NCBI GenBank assembly: GCA_023144075.1
Contig: JAGLGJ010000024.1
Span: 1-11,116, forward strand
Reading direction: 5' to 3'
From: Candidatus Bathyarchaeota archaeon
Lineage (GTDB): Archaea; Thermoproteota; Bathyarchaeia; 40CM-2-53-6; RBG-13-38-9
Length of the DNA: 11,116 nucleotides
The number at the start of each line of letters is the position of its first letter. Position 1 is the stretch's first letter. Below are positions 1 to 5,222 of this stretch, in pieces. The notes under the pieces are model-generated. The model saw only the letters and a list, made by a program, of their open reading frames with translations. It was not told where the DNA came from and searched no databases. The position numbers were made by a program, and so were the translations under genes.

Positions 1-544
1 TCCTCTTCATCGAGAGGTCAAAGGCAAATCTGGCGATTCTTTCGCAGCCATTTCTAGTGATAAGTCTTATTGCAATTGCTGAATCTTTTCCTGACATAAA
101 TTCAATCCCAGAATATAATCCCTCAGTATTTTCTCTGACAATTACCATATTTATCTCTGGATTCAAAGAGTGAACATTGGGAAGAGATTTTAATGGTCTC
201 AAATTAACATAAAGATCAAACATTGTCCGAATCTTAACCGTAGCGCTTCTAGGGGACCCCGGTTCTTCCGGAGTTGTTAGTGGTCCCTTTAAACAACAAT
301 CTACAGATTTTAAACTCTCTATGGTTTTTTCAGGTAAATTGGTTCCATATTTTGGTATGCAATTTAATCCAGCCTCTTCAAATACATACTCTAACTTTAA
401 TCCCTTTACAACTTCTTGAATGGCATCTAAAACAGGAATAGTTGCATTTATCACATCAGGGCCTATTCCATCACCTGGAAGTATAGCAATTTTAATAACT
501 TTTGAATTGTGAGGTTTCAATTTTCCTTCCTCGATATAATTCAT
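1..544 (-). CDS. Isocitrate/isopropylmalate dehydrogenase family protein, N-terminal part (cut by window edge)
   Basis: Translating the minus strand from an ATG at 544 gives 181 codons that stay open to base 1, so the C-terminal half is missing. What is seen: the dinucleotide-binding start GDGIGPD (residues 24-30), the substrate loop SATVKIR followed by NLRP (S100, R106, R116), and RENTEGLYSG (137-146), all hallmarks of the NAD(P)-dependent beta-decarboxylating dehydrogenases (isocitrate, 3-isopropylmalate, homoisocitrate, tartrate). The family oxidises a (2R,3S)-2-hydroxy acid and decarboxylates the product in the cytosol. The visible part does not settle the substrate; the REN-TEG loop and SATVKIR resemble archaeal and NAD-type isocitrate dehydrogenases as much as LeuB. 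Start choice is uncertain: the ATG has no Shine-Dalgarno, while an in-frame TTG at 518-520 (codon 9) sits 8 nt after GAGG (529-532) and would give the more usual short N-terminus. The family call is firm; the exact enzyme is not. Confidence 0.92.
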   Translation of the reverse strand, partial: MNYIEEGKLKPHNSKVIKIAILPGDGIGPDVINATIPVLDAIQEVVKGLKLEYVFEEAGLNCIPKYGTNLPEKTIESLKSVDCCLKGPLTTPEEPGSPRSATVKIRTMFDLYVNLRPLKSLPNVHSLNPEINMVIVRENTEGLYSGIEFMSGKDSAIAIRLITRNGCERIARFAFDLSMKR

Positions 545-646
545 ATAATAAACTTTTAACTTTTTGATAGATCTTCTAGTTCTATTTGATCTTTTATAAA
601 GTCATTCCTAAAATACGCCGATTTTTTGATTATATTATAACATACG

Positions 647-656
647 CTTTATATAG
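647..656 (-). promoter_or_regulatory. Archaeal TATA box for the dehydrogenase gene
   Basis: On the minus strand this reads CTATATAAAG, a near-consensus archaeal TATA box. Transcription about 25 nt downstream would begin near 620-627, leaving a leader of roughly 80-100 nt before the gene. A leader of that length favours an SD-led start over a leaderless ATG. A second AT-rich candidate lies at about 630-640. Confidence 0.5.
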
Positions 657-708
657 ACAATGACTTTGTAGTTTGTAAACATTGTTAAAGGAATCCGCAT
701 TTTGCTTC

Positions 709-720
709 TAATATATTATA
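709..720 (+). promoter_or_regulatory. Possible TATA box for tRNA-Arg
   Basis: TAATATATTATA lies about 38 nt before the mature 5' end of the tRNA. This would put transcription start near 740 and leave a short leader for RNase P to remove. The DNA around it is AT-rich, so the call is tentative. Confidence 0.35.
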
Positions 721-757
721 CCCTGTATCATAAAAAAATGAATTAACTTAATGCTTT

Positions 758-847
758 GGGCCCGTGGCCTAGCATGGATAAGGCATCGGCCTTCTAAATC
801 TCGAGGAGAGCCGGAGATCGTGGGTTCGAATCCCACCGGGCCCGCCA
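758..847 (+). tRNA. tRNA-Arg (anticodon UCU) with a 12-nt intron and encoded CCA
   Basis: The full cloverleaf can be folded by hand. Acceptor GGGCCCG (758-764) pairs with CGGGCCC (837-843). D stem GCCT (767-770) pairs with AGGC (781-784). Anticodon stem TCGGC (786-790) pairs with GCCGG (810-814) with one U-G pair. T stem GTGGG (820-824) pairs with CCCAC (832-836) around the loop TTCGAAT. The discriminator is G844 and CCA (845-847) is encoded. The anticodon loop is 19 nt instead of 7. Removing 12 nt at the archaeal canonical 37/38 site restores CTTCTAA, with anticodon TCT (793-795). C35, the main arginine identity base, is present. The product decodes AGA and probably AGG. A TTTTTTTT tract follows closely. 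Confidence 0.97.
797..808 (+). other. tRNA intron, position 37/38 (bulge-helix-bulge)
   Basis: The intron AATCTCGAGGAG is removed between A796 (position 37) and A809 (position 38). The precursor can form a relaxed BHB. CTTC (791-794) pairs with GAGG (803-806) as the four-base-pair central helix including one G-U pair. The 5' bulge is TAA (795-797) and the 3' bulge is AGA (807-809), each cut after its second base. Only five bases (798-802) close the inner loop, so there is no inner helix. This fits a tRNA-splicing endonuclease that tolerates relaxed motifs. The size is near the lower limit known for archaeal tRNA introns. Confidence 0.85.
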
Positions 848-862
848 ATTAATCTGTAAAAA

Positions 863-870
863 TTTTTTTT
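863..870 (+). terminator. T-tract terminator after tRNA-Arg
   Basis: Eight consecutive T residues begin 15 nt after the CCA end, with no stem before them. This is the usual form of archaeal intrinsic termination. Confidence 0.6.
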
Positions 871-974
871 GATATATGAAATTAATGAATGAAATTGGAT
901 TAATTGGTTATGATCATTTTATTGTAATTATCTCTAAAACTATTATTATGAAATTATTTATTTCAAGGAGTTAT

Positions 975-1130
975 TTATTGAGATTTCTTTGATTTGTATT
1001 CTACTTTGAAAAGTGTATTATTGCATTTAAGACAAGGATTGTCTCTAGTACAGAAATCTATTATCTCACCACAATTTGAGCATTTGCATATTGCAGTAAA
1101 CTCATTTTCGTTATTTCGTAAAATATTACC
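975..1130 (-). pseudogene. Small zinc-ribbon protein ORF lacking a normal start codon
   Basis: The minus frame between TGA (1131-1133) and TAA (975-977) encodes 51 residues. It contains CKCSNCG (Cys15, 17, 20), Cys27, and CLKC (Cys33, Cys36), giving CxxC-x12-CxxC, followed by a basic tail ending YKSKKSQ. This is a convincing treble-clef or rubredoxin-like zinc ribbon of unknown function. The frame has no ATG, GTG, TTG or CTG before the first cysteine. A good Shine-Dalgarno (GAGGT, 1128-1132) lies 3 nt before an ATT codon at 1122-1124, and an out-of-frame ATGATG lies just upstream. Possible readings are an ATT start, a one-base sequencing or assembly error, or a gene that has lost its start. 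The plus-strand ORF over the same bases is its shadow. I recognise no named family. Confidence 0.5.
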
Positions 1131-1208
1131 TCATCATATGTATTTACTTTTTAGATATTATATTAAGATAAATAGGTGAAGAATCTATAATATTATTTCA
1201 GAGATAAT

Positions 1209-1340
1209 TTGCCAATCTGTTCGAAATGCCGTAAATCCATAGCGCAAGGAAAAATTAGGCGACATAAAAGCCGATGTGGAAAAAAGAAAAAGGTAAAAAA
1301 AGTGATCACAGAAGATAATGTGGTTCCGGCTGCTTTATAA
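1209..1340 (+). CDS. 43-residue C2HC zinc-finger mini-protein (TTG start)
   Basis: The frame opens after TAA (1188-1190), and its first plausible start is TTG at 1209. The product has Cys4, Cys7, His19 and Cys23 (CxxC-x11-H-x3-C) within a basic stretch, a run of lysines at residues 25-28, and an acidic-to-neutral tail ending in VVPAAL. The spacing matches a single C2HC zinc finger, so nucleic-acid binding is a reasonable guess; I recognise no named family. It is divergent from the zinc-ribbon ORF at 975-1130, and the 78-nt gap between them is very AT-rich and could hold both promoters. Only a weak GAGAT (1201-1205) precedes the TTG. A run of seven T residues starts 28 nt after the stop, which supports a real transcription unit. 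Confidence 0.55.
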   Translation: MPICSKCRKSIAQGKIRRHKSRCGKKKKVKKVITEDNVVPAAL

Positions 1341-1368
1341 CTTGTAGAACTCTGATTTATGTCAAATA

Positions 1369-1375
1369 TTTTTTT
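1369..1375 (+). terminator. T-tract terminator after the C2HC mini-gene
   Basis: Seven T residues lie 28 nt after the TAA of the C2HC gene and just before the convergent end of the livM remnant. No stem precedes them. Confidence 0.4.
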
Positions 1376-1381
1376 ATATCT

Positions 1382-2276
1382 TTATTCTTTTTGAAAACGT
1401 TTTTCGATCATTTCGAGTATACCTGATCCTCTGAAGACAAGGATAATTGCCATTATCATTAAGCCCATTATAATCATCCAATTCTCGGTATATGCGCTGA
1501 TGCCGTCTTTCAATAGTATATATGCAACTGCACCAATAAGTGGACCGAAGAATGTTCTAAAGCCTCCGAGCAAAGTGATAATCAAAATTTCTCCAGATAA
1601 CATCCAATAGAGAGTATCTAATCCTACATAGTTTAGATGAAAAGCGAATAGAGCCCCAGCTAATCCTGAAAATAGTCCGGATAGAGTGAAACTAATTAGT
1701 TTGTATTTATCCGTGTTATAACCTAGTAGTTTTACTCTATCTTCGTTTTCACTAATAGCTTTGAGTACTTTTCCAAAAGGAGATGTCTGTAAGATTCTGA
1801 GTAGAGCAACTGCAATTATGATAATGATCATAACAAAATAATACCATGTTAAAGGTGTTCTTCAATTCTCAAGACCAAAGAGTGGTGGTGTCGGTATTCC
1901 AACTAGACCATCACCGCCTCCCGTAAGATTGAATGGATTCTGAATAAAGATGAAATATATCATCATGTTGAATGCGACTGTTATCAAGGCGAAATACGTA
2001 CCCTTTCTTCTAAGAATCATCATCCTGATAACTAACGCAACGATTGTTGCCAAAGCTATTCCAGTAATAAGTCCAAACCAACCCAAAGAAACGGGAACAC
2101 GTGGTATACTCTGTGGTTCCACAAGGAACATTGCAGTCCCATATGCTCCAACACCGAAGAAGGTGGCATGCGCGCGCTAAACCAGAACTAAGATTCTCCC
2201 TAACTGAAATAGAGAAAGTTCCGTTTTTTAGATATAGAATCAAGGAAATTAAAAAAAGAGTAGCTACTAACGCGCG
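1382..2276 (-). pseudogene. livM: Broken livM: branched-chain amino acid ABC transporter permease
   Basis: LivM is one of two membrane permeases of the LIV/urea-type ABC importer. The C-terminal two thirds align well by eye: SPFGKVLKAISENEDRVKLLGYN, the permease signature contacting the ATPase, then LSGLFSGLAGALFA, LSGEILIITLLGG, GPLIGA and YTENW, ending near 1382. Two lesions break it. (1) An in-frame TGA at 1862-1864 lies between LFGLEN and RTPLTWYYF; the frame continues unchanged on both sides, so a single TGG-to-TGA change would explain it. (2) A frameshift occurs at 2171-2178: upstream reads ENLSSGLA, downstream reads ATFFGVGAYG, and removing four bases (GCGC) restores GLAHATFFGVGAY, the expected motif. 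Before that, only about 30 codons of poorly conserved N-terminus remain, after a TAG at 2277-2279. No livH, livF, livG or binding protein is nearby. This is an orphan, decaying fragment. Confidence 0.88.
2171..2178 (+). repeat. CGCGCGCT octamer, copy 1 (at the livM frameshift)
   Basis: The copy sits exactly where the livM reading frame breaks. Taking out one GCGC unit restores the expected permease sequence. Three further copies lie at 2271, 2831 and (minus strand) 4668. Confidence 0.7.
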
Positions 2277-2278
2277 CT
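2271..2278 (+). repeat. CGCGCGCT octamer, copy 2
   Basis: It lies exactly 100 bp from copy 1, at the upstream edge of the livM remnant. Its surroundings form the imperfect palindrome CTAACGCGCGCTAG (2267-2280). The TAG that closes the livM N-terminal frame overlaps it. Confidence 0.7.
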
Positions 2279-2312
2279 AGATTACCATGTATTAATAATT
2301 CAAACATATACG

Positions 2313-2320
2313 CTTATATG
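2313..2320 (+). promoter_or_regulatory. Possible TATA box for the CxxC-x17-CxxC gene
   Basis: CTTATATG lies about 90 nt before the start codon and would place transcription start near 2340-2345. The motif is acceptable but not strong. Confidence 0.3.
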
Positions 2321-2393
2321 TGAGACGTCCCCAACTACGCGTCAGTATACATTGATTCTACTTTTTAGTATTATCATCTGTATAACTAGTTTC

Positions 2394-2400
2394 GAAGGAG
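2394..2400 (+). promoter_or_regulatory. Shine-Dalgarno that fixes the start at 2409
   Basis: GAAGGAG, extended to GGAGTGA, ends 8 nt before ATG 2409. It selects this ATG over an upstream in-frame ATG at 2352, which has no such site and would add a spurious hydrophobic leader of 19 residues. Confidence 0.75.
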
Positions 2401-2408
2401 TGAACATA

Positions 2409-2549
2409 ATGGGATTTGGTTCAAGACCTATGCATAAGATCACATGTGCCGATTGTGGTAAAGACGCAGAAGTACCTTTTGTACCACAAGAAGGAAGACC
2501 AGTCTATTGCAGAGAATGTTTTCCCAAGCATAGGACCAACAGGTATTAA
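2409..2549 (+). CDS. CxxC-x17-CxxC domain small zinc-binding protein
   Basis: The 46-residue product has four cysteines at 13, 16, 34 and 37. CADC and CREC are separated by exactly 17 residues, and the linker EVPFVPQEGRPVYC carries the PF-P-EGRPVYC signature of the CxxC-x17-CxxC domain family, which is widespread in archaea and bacteria. A basic tail (KHRTNRY) follows. The protein is expected to be a cytosolic single zinc ribbon; the family has no firmly established function, and nucleic-acid or ribosome association is only inferred from its size and charge. The start at 2409 is set by a strong Shine-Dalgarno (2394-2400). An upstream in-frame ATG at 2352 is rejected. The gene is monocistronic: a pyrimidine-rich terminator begins about 45 nt after the stop, and the neighbours on both sides are decayed genes. 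Confidence 0.88.
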   Translation: MGFGSRPMHKITCADCGKDAEVPFVPQEGRPVYCRECFPKHRTNRY

Positions 2550-2595
2550 CAGGTAATTCATAACACACGATTACTAACGTTTCATAATACGATTA

Positions 2596-2623
2596 GTTTT
2601 TCCCCCTTTTTTTCCTTTTTTTT
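2596..2623 (+). terminator. Multi-tract poly-T/pyrimidine terminator
   Basis: A continuous pyrimidine stretch carries three T tracts of 5 or more, 7 and 8 residues separated by C5 and C2. It lies 46 nt downstream of the CxxC-x17-CxxC stop codon. Stemless T-tract arrays of this kind are typical archaeal terminators. Confidence 0.7.
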
Positions 2624-2640
2624 CTAGCGTGTGCTATAAC

Positions 2641-2938
2641 CAATCCATCATGGACATGTAGACATGAGCAGGAGCATACTTGACGCAGTAACGTCGTAAT
2701 TCACGATTGTTGATGCAGTTCTCAAACTTGTTAAGCTTCAGAAATCTCCGGTTCCAAGTAACGAGACGGTAATGTTTCCGTGAGAGATTCCATAGTGGTG
2801 CGATAGGAAAAGGCGCATATTTGTAATAAGCGCGCGCTGGATGAAAAAAGTCAATTTTCCTCGTATAAAAAGGACCTTAATACAAAACTCAAAGATGGAG
2901 AAAGATTTGCTATAGTGTCACCTGCAGGTGGAGGATAA
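2641..2938 (+). pseudogene. Decayed MoaD/ThiS/SAMP-like ubiquitin-fold protein
   Basis: Pieces of one ubiquitin-fold sulfur carrier or modifier can be read in more than one frame. Frame B (2700-2780) gives TIVDAVLKLVK, matching the helix after the first hairpin in MoaD. Frame A from 2762 gives DGNVSVRDSIVV, is stopped by TAG at 2804-2806, then runs to TAA at 2936 with NKRALDEK, DLNTKLKDGERFAIV and the terminus SPAGGG. LKDG-x5 hydrophobic followed by a terminal di- or triglycine is the diagnostic end of MoaD/ThiS/SAMP proteins. In intact members the terminal glycine is adenylated by an E1-like enzyme to carry sulfur (molybdopterin, thiazole, tRNA thiolation) or to modify proteins. At least two frame changes plus stops at 2697-2699 and 2804-2806 make this a pseudogene. 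CGCGCGCT copy 3 (2831) lies where the VNG turn would be. I find no clear N-terminal strand. Confidence 0.62.
2831..2838 (+). repeat. CGCGCGCT octamer, copy 3
   Basis: It lies inside the MoaD-like remnant. With its flanks it forms the perfect 10-bp palindrome AGCGCGCGCT (2829-2838). Confidence 0.7.
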
Positions 2939-2980
2939 GAAAATAATACATTATAAATTCGCTAAAAATTATTACAATCA

Positions 2981-4099
2981 TTAAATATATTTACCATATT
3001 TTCTTGCTTCGTCAACCATTATTTGGATATTCTCTGTTTTTACATTACTATGAAGCGAATTACTGTCTGAAAGTATGAATCCTCCACCTTCGGCAGCTGC
3101 GCTTATGCAACGTCTTACATCCTGTCTAACCTCTGACTCAGAACCATAAGGTAAAATATGTACACAATCAACATTTCCTCTTAGAAAGATCTTATTACCG
3201 TATTGTTGTTTTACTTGAGCAAGATCCATTACACTAGGCTCAATAGGATGTAATCCATCGATTCCCAAATCTATTAGATCATTCATTATAGGTGAAAGAT
3301 TTCCATCAGAATGTTTCATGACGGGGATTTTATGTGAATCGCATTCTTGAATGAATTTCTCTATGTATGGAAAGAAAAATTCTTTTAGAATTTTTGGAGA
3401 AAATATTGGTCCTTTAGAGTCTGCTAAGTCGTCTCCTTCAACTATTATGTCCACGCCTGCTTCGATAAATCTTTTAACTATTTTTATCTGGTAATTGAAT
3501 ACTTTTTCAATTAGGTTTTTTGCAAATTTTGGCTGTCTGTAAAGGTCAATAACAAGTTTATCTATTCCCCCCCTCATCTCAAAAGGAGCTGTAACTACTG
3601 AGTGGCACATTGCAACTACTGGATATTCATTATTAGCCTGTTTTATAGTCTCTTCAACCATGTCGAAATTTATTTCTTCTGGATTTGGAAATTCAAAATT
3701 ATCTAAATCCTCTGGAGACTTTATTTTTCCGTCTACCCAATATGTAGTCTTGACATCTTTCTTTATCCTGTAAATTTTTCCCAAATGATCAGCATAGCTG
3801 TTTTCGTCAATAAATTGAGGTTTAAAACCCTCTGGATATAGATGCCAATCATTTACCATCAAAGAATCGAAGTCAAATTTCATAGAAGCTTCATTGATTA
3901 ACCTTTGATTATGTTTTATAATGTGGTTCATATCTAAATTATCATTATACTGTTTTGAAAGAAATAATGAAGGGGTCATAGGAGTTTTTCCAAGTATTGT
4001 CTGAGCATGAATTAGATCTAAGTTGGTTCCATCCACAGGAACCATGTCTGGGATCTCTAGGTGAACAGCTTTAAGATATCGTTCTTTGTGTGTAAACAA
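2981..4099 (-). CDS. UroD/MtaA-like cobamide methyltransferase family protein
   Basis: The 372-residue protein has the whole TIM-barrel fold of the URO-D superfamily (COG0407). In order: GDDLADSKGPIFSPK (222-236), MKHSDGN (261-267), GLHPIEP (282-288), LRGNVD (306-311) and ILSDSNSLHSNV (342-353). It lacks the arginine-rich N-terminal motif that binds uroporphyrinogen in true HemE, so it is better read as a methyltransferase-type member (MtaA/MtbA/CmuA-like) moving methyl groups to or from a corrinoid protein or thiol. In MtaA/MtbA zinc is held by H-x-C and a later Cys; here HSD replaces H-x-C, so metal ligation would have to differ (His263, Asp265 and His350 are candidates). Translation starts at TTG, fixed by a perfect GGAGGT 6 nt upstream; no ATG occurs in frame before residue 73. 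It stands alone with no corrinoid protein nearby, so partner and substrate are unknown. The length is typical. Confidence 0.86.
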   Translation of the reverse strand: MFTHKERYLKAVHLEIPDMVPVDGTNLDLIHAQTILGKTPMTPSLFLSKQYNDNLDMNHIIKHNQRLINEASMKFDFDSLMVNDWHLYPEGFKPQFIDENSYADHLGKIYRIKKDVKTTYWVDGKIKSPEDLDNFEFPNPEEINFDMVEETIKQANNEYPVVAMCHSVVTAPFEMRGGIDKLVIDLYRQPKFAKNLIEKVFNYQIKIVKRFIEAGVDIIVEGDDLADSKGPIFSPKILKEFFFPYIEKFIQECDSHKIPVMKHSDGNLSPIMNDLIDLGIDGLHPIEPSVMDLAQVKQQYGNKIFLRGNVDCVHILPYGSESEVRQDVRRCISAAAEGGGFILSDSNSLHSNVKTENIQIMVDEARKYGKYI

Positions 4100-4105
4100 T
4101 AGTAT

Positions 4106-4111
4106 ACCTCC
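4106..4111 (-). promoter_or_regulatory. Strong Shine-Dalgarno selecting a TTG start
   Basis: GGAGGT on the minus strand lies 6 nt before TTG at 4097-4099. It is the best Shine-Dalgarno in the window and decides the start of the methyltransferase-like gene. Confidence 0.85.
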
Positions 4112-4363
4112 GTTACGATCTATGAATCACTAAAAAATATTCAAAAACTTTTCGAGGAATTTAACTTTTTTTAGAAAAAGAACATCTGATTAATTTTGCC
4201 CACCAGTATGCCACATCTATGGTTCAAAAAGGCATGAATCCTTATATTGGAATTATCAGTTATTTTTCAAACTGATGAATAGTAAATCTTACCAATCTAT
4301 TCACTCCTGAATAAAACATCATGAAACAAGGTAAAAATTGCAGTCGAATAGAAATAATATGCT

Positions 4364-4549
4364 ATGAGAAGGTTTAGAGAAAGTGATCAGAAGAGACAAA
4401 AAAAATGTAATATACCTATCCGAATCAACGCTCAAGTGGGTAGACCGTCTGATCAGACTTACCGCATCATATCAAAGCAGACAAGATTTCGTATTGGCTG
4501 CTGTGCAAGAAAAAATTGTAAATTTACCTATGAAAAGTTTTCATCCTAG
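4364..4549 (+). CDS. Hypothetical small basic cysteine-containing protein
   Basis: This 61-residue ORF starts with ATG and is strongly basic (MRRFRESDQKRQKK at the N-terminus). It has Cys15 and a C-terminal CCARKNC cluster followed by KFTYEKF. The clustered cysteines and charge hint at a small metal- or nucleic-acid-binding protein, but the cysteine spacing is not a standard ribbon and I recognise no family. No Shine-Dalgarno precedes it. An overlapping ORF in another frame (ATG at 4321, 18 codons) could be a shifted true N-terminus. It lies between two minus-strand genes, so it is either a short independent gene or a remnant. It is listed because the composition looks protein-like rather than shadow-like. 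Confidence 0.33.
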   Translation: MRRFRESDQKRQKKCNIPIRINAQVGRPSDQTYRIISKQTRFRIGCCARKNCKFTYEKFSS

Positions 4550-4667
4550 TTAGAATAATTTCATCATATCTTTTTATTTATCAGGATAAAACTTTCATGA
4601 TACTTTATTAGAAAAATAGGTTTTTTTAATAGTAATAAAGAAAATCTAAAATAGTTATTGGAGATTT

Positions 4668-4675
4668 AGCGCGCG
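4668..4675 (-). repeat. CGCGCGCT octamer, copy 4 (minus strand)
   Basis: It reads AGCGCGCG on the plus strand. With its flanks on the minus strand it reads AAACGCGCGCTAAAT, very close to the flanks of copies 1 and 2. It lies in the AT-rich spacer downstream of the PEBP gene. Confidence 0.65.
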
Positions 4676-4735
4676 TTTAATAAGATAATCAATAAAATTT
4701 AATATTCGAGCCCAAGTGGAAACATGAGATGTGAA

Positions 4736-5176
4736 TTAGTCTCTGCTATAGAGGCCTATTAGTTCTCCCTTTGCAACTATCTTTCCTATCATTGCTTTTT
4801 CAACATTTGATTTTTTTGAGTTAGTATCAAGATCTAGTTTTTCTTTTAGAGCATAAACCTTGAAGAAATATCTATGAGTGCCGGACGGTGGACAAGGTCC
4901 CCCATATGATTGTCTCTGAAAATCATTCATGCCCTCAACTCCAGGAACAACGTTTTCTGCAATCTCATCCATTGGAGGAATATTCCACACTATCCAATGA
5001 TCCCAAGTTCCCATTGGAGCATCAGGATCATCAACTATGAGGACTATACTCTTTGTTTCATCAGGTAATCCTTCTAACTTTAATGGTGGATTAATATCAT
5101 CACCATCGCATGTATATTTTTTCGGAATGGAAGCATTGTTCTCAAAAGCTGGACTAGTTATTATTAAGTCGATCAA
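4736..5176 (-). CDS. YbhB/YbcL-type phosphatidylethanolamine-binding protein (PEBP) family
   Basis: The 146-residue protein is a full-length prokaryotic PEBP (COG1881; related to mammalian RKIP). Both conserved regions are visible: DDPDAPMGTWDHWIVWNIP (49-67) and GGPCPPSGTHRYFFKVYAL (92-110), which line the anion or phosphate-binding pocket (Asp50, Asp52, His60, His101, Tyr103 by family analogy). The N-terminal SPAF-x6-IPKKYTCDG-x4-PPL is also typical. There is no signal peptide, so it is cytosolic. The biochemical role of bacterial and archaeal members is not established; ligand or anion binding and inhibition of partner enzymes are proposed for the family. The start is TTG (5174-5176), 7 nt after GAGG (5184-5187); no in-frame ATG gives a full N-terminus. 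It is preceded by a hairpin-forming spacer (5223-5263) that separates it from the MFS gene. Confidence 0.95.
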   Translation of the reverse strand: MIDLIITSPAFENNASIPKKYTCDGDDINPPLKLEGLPDETKSIVLIVDDPDAPMGTWDHWIVWNIPPMDEIAENVVPGVEGMNDFQRQSYGGPCPPSGTHRYFFKVYALKEKLDLDTNSKKSNVEKAMIGKIVAKGELIGLYSRD

Positions 5177-5222
5177 AAATATTCCTCAACATTCGCTCTT
5201 CAATTAATACCTAGTTTTGGGG

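Noticed and set aside
876..992. Plus-strand ORF of 38 codons after the tRNA
   Set aside because: It is a run of A/T-rich codons with no Shine-Dalgarno or motif; chance is likely in this composition. A nearby AAGGAG (965-970) leads only to a four-codon reading frame.
994..1179. Plus-strand 61-codon ORF starting at TTG
   Set aside because: It is antisense to the zinc-ribbon frame at 975-1130, whose cysteine pattern is far more protein-like; the plus-strand product has no motif.
1862..1864. Selenocysteine recoding of the TGA in livM
   Set aside because: The gene also carries a frameshift, the position is not a redox site, and no SECIS-like hairpin was evident; plain decay is simpler.
1950..2180. 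Plus-strand ORF of 76 codons
   Set aside because: It is the shadow of the livM remnant on the opposite strand.
2010..2243. Minus-strand 77-codon ORF as a separate protein
   Set aside because: Only its first part (to about 2180) is livM sequence; the rest is out-of-frame read-through past the GCGC insertion.
2352..2408. Upstream in-frame ATG for the CxxC-x17-CxxC gene
   Set aside because: It would add a hydrophobic leader not seen in the family, and the strong Shine-Dalgarno at 2394-2400 points to ATG 2409.
2804..2806. Pyrrolysine recoding of the TAG in the MoaD-like remnant
   Set aside because: Other stops and frame changes disrupt the same gene, so readthrough of this codon alone would not restore it.
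2919..2930. Perfect 12-bp palindrome CACCTGCAGGTG
   Set aside because: It lies in the MoaD-like C-terminal codons and is explained by the Pro-Ala-Gly coding; nothing else suggests a binding site.
4165..4275. Plus-strand open frame of 36 codons containing NFAHQYATSMVQKGMNPY
   Set aside because: The product looks somewhat protein-like, but there is no start before an internal ATG, no Shine-Dalgarno and no recognised family. It may be a gene remnant; evidence is too thin to list.
4701..4720. TTCGAGCCC resembling a tRNA T-loop
   Set aside because: No flanking T stem, acceptor or anticodon arm can be folded around it, so it is not a tRNA or a clear attachment-site remnant.
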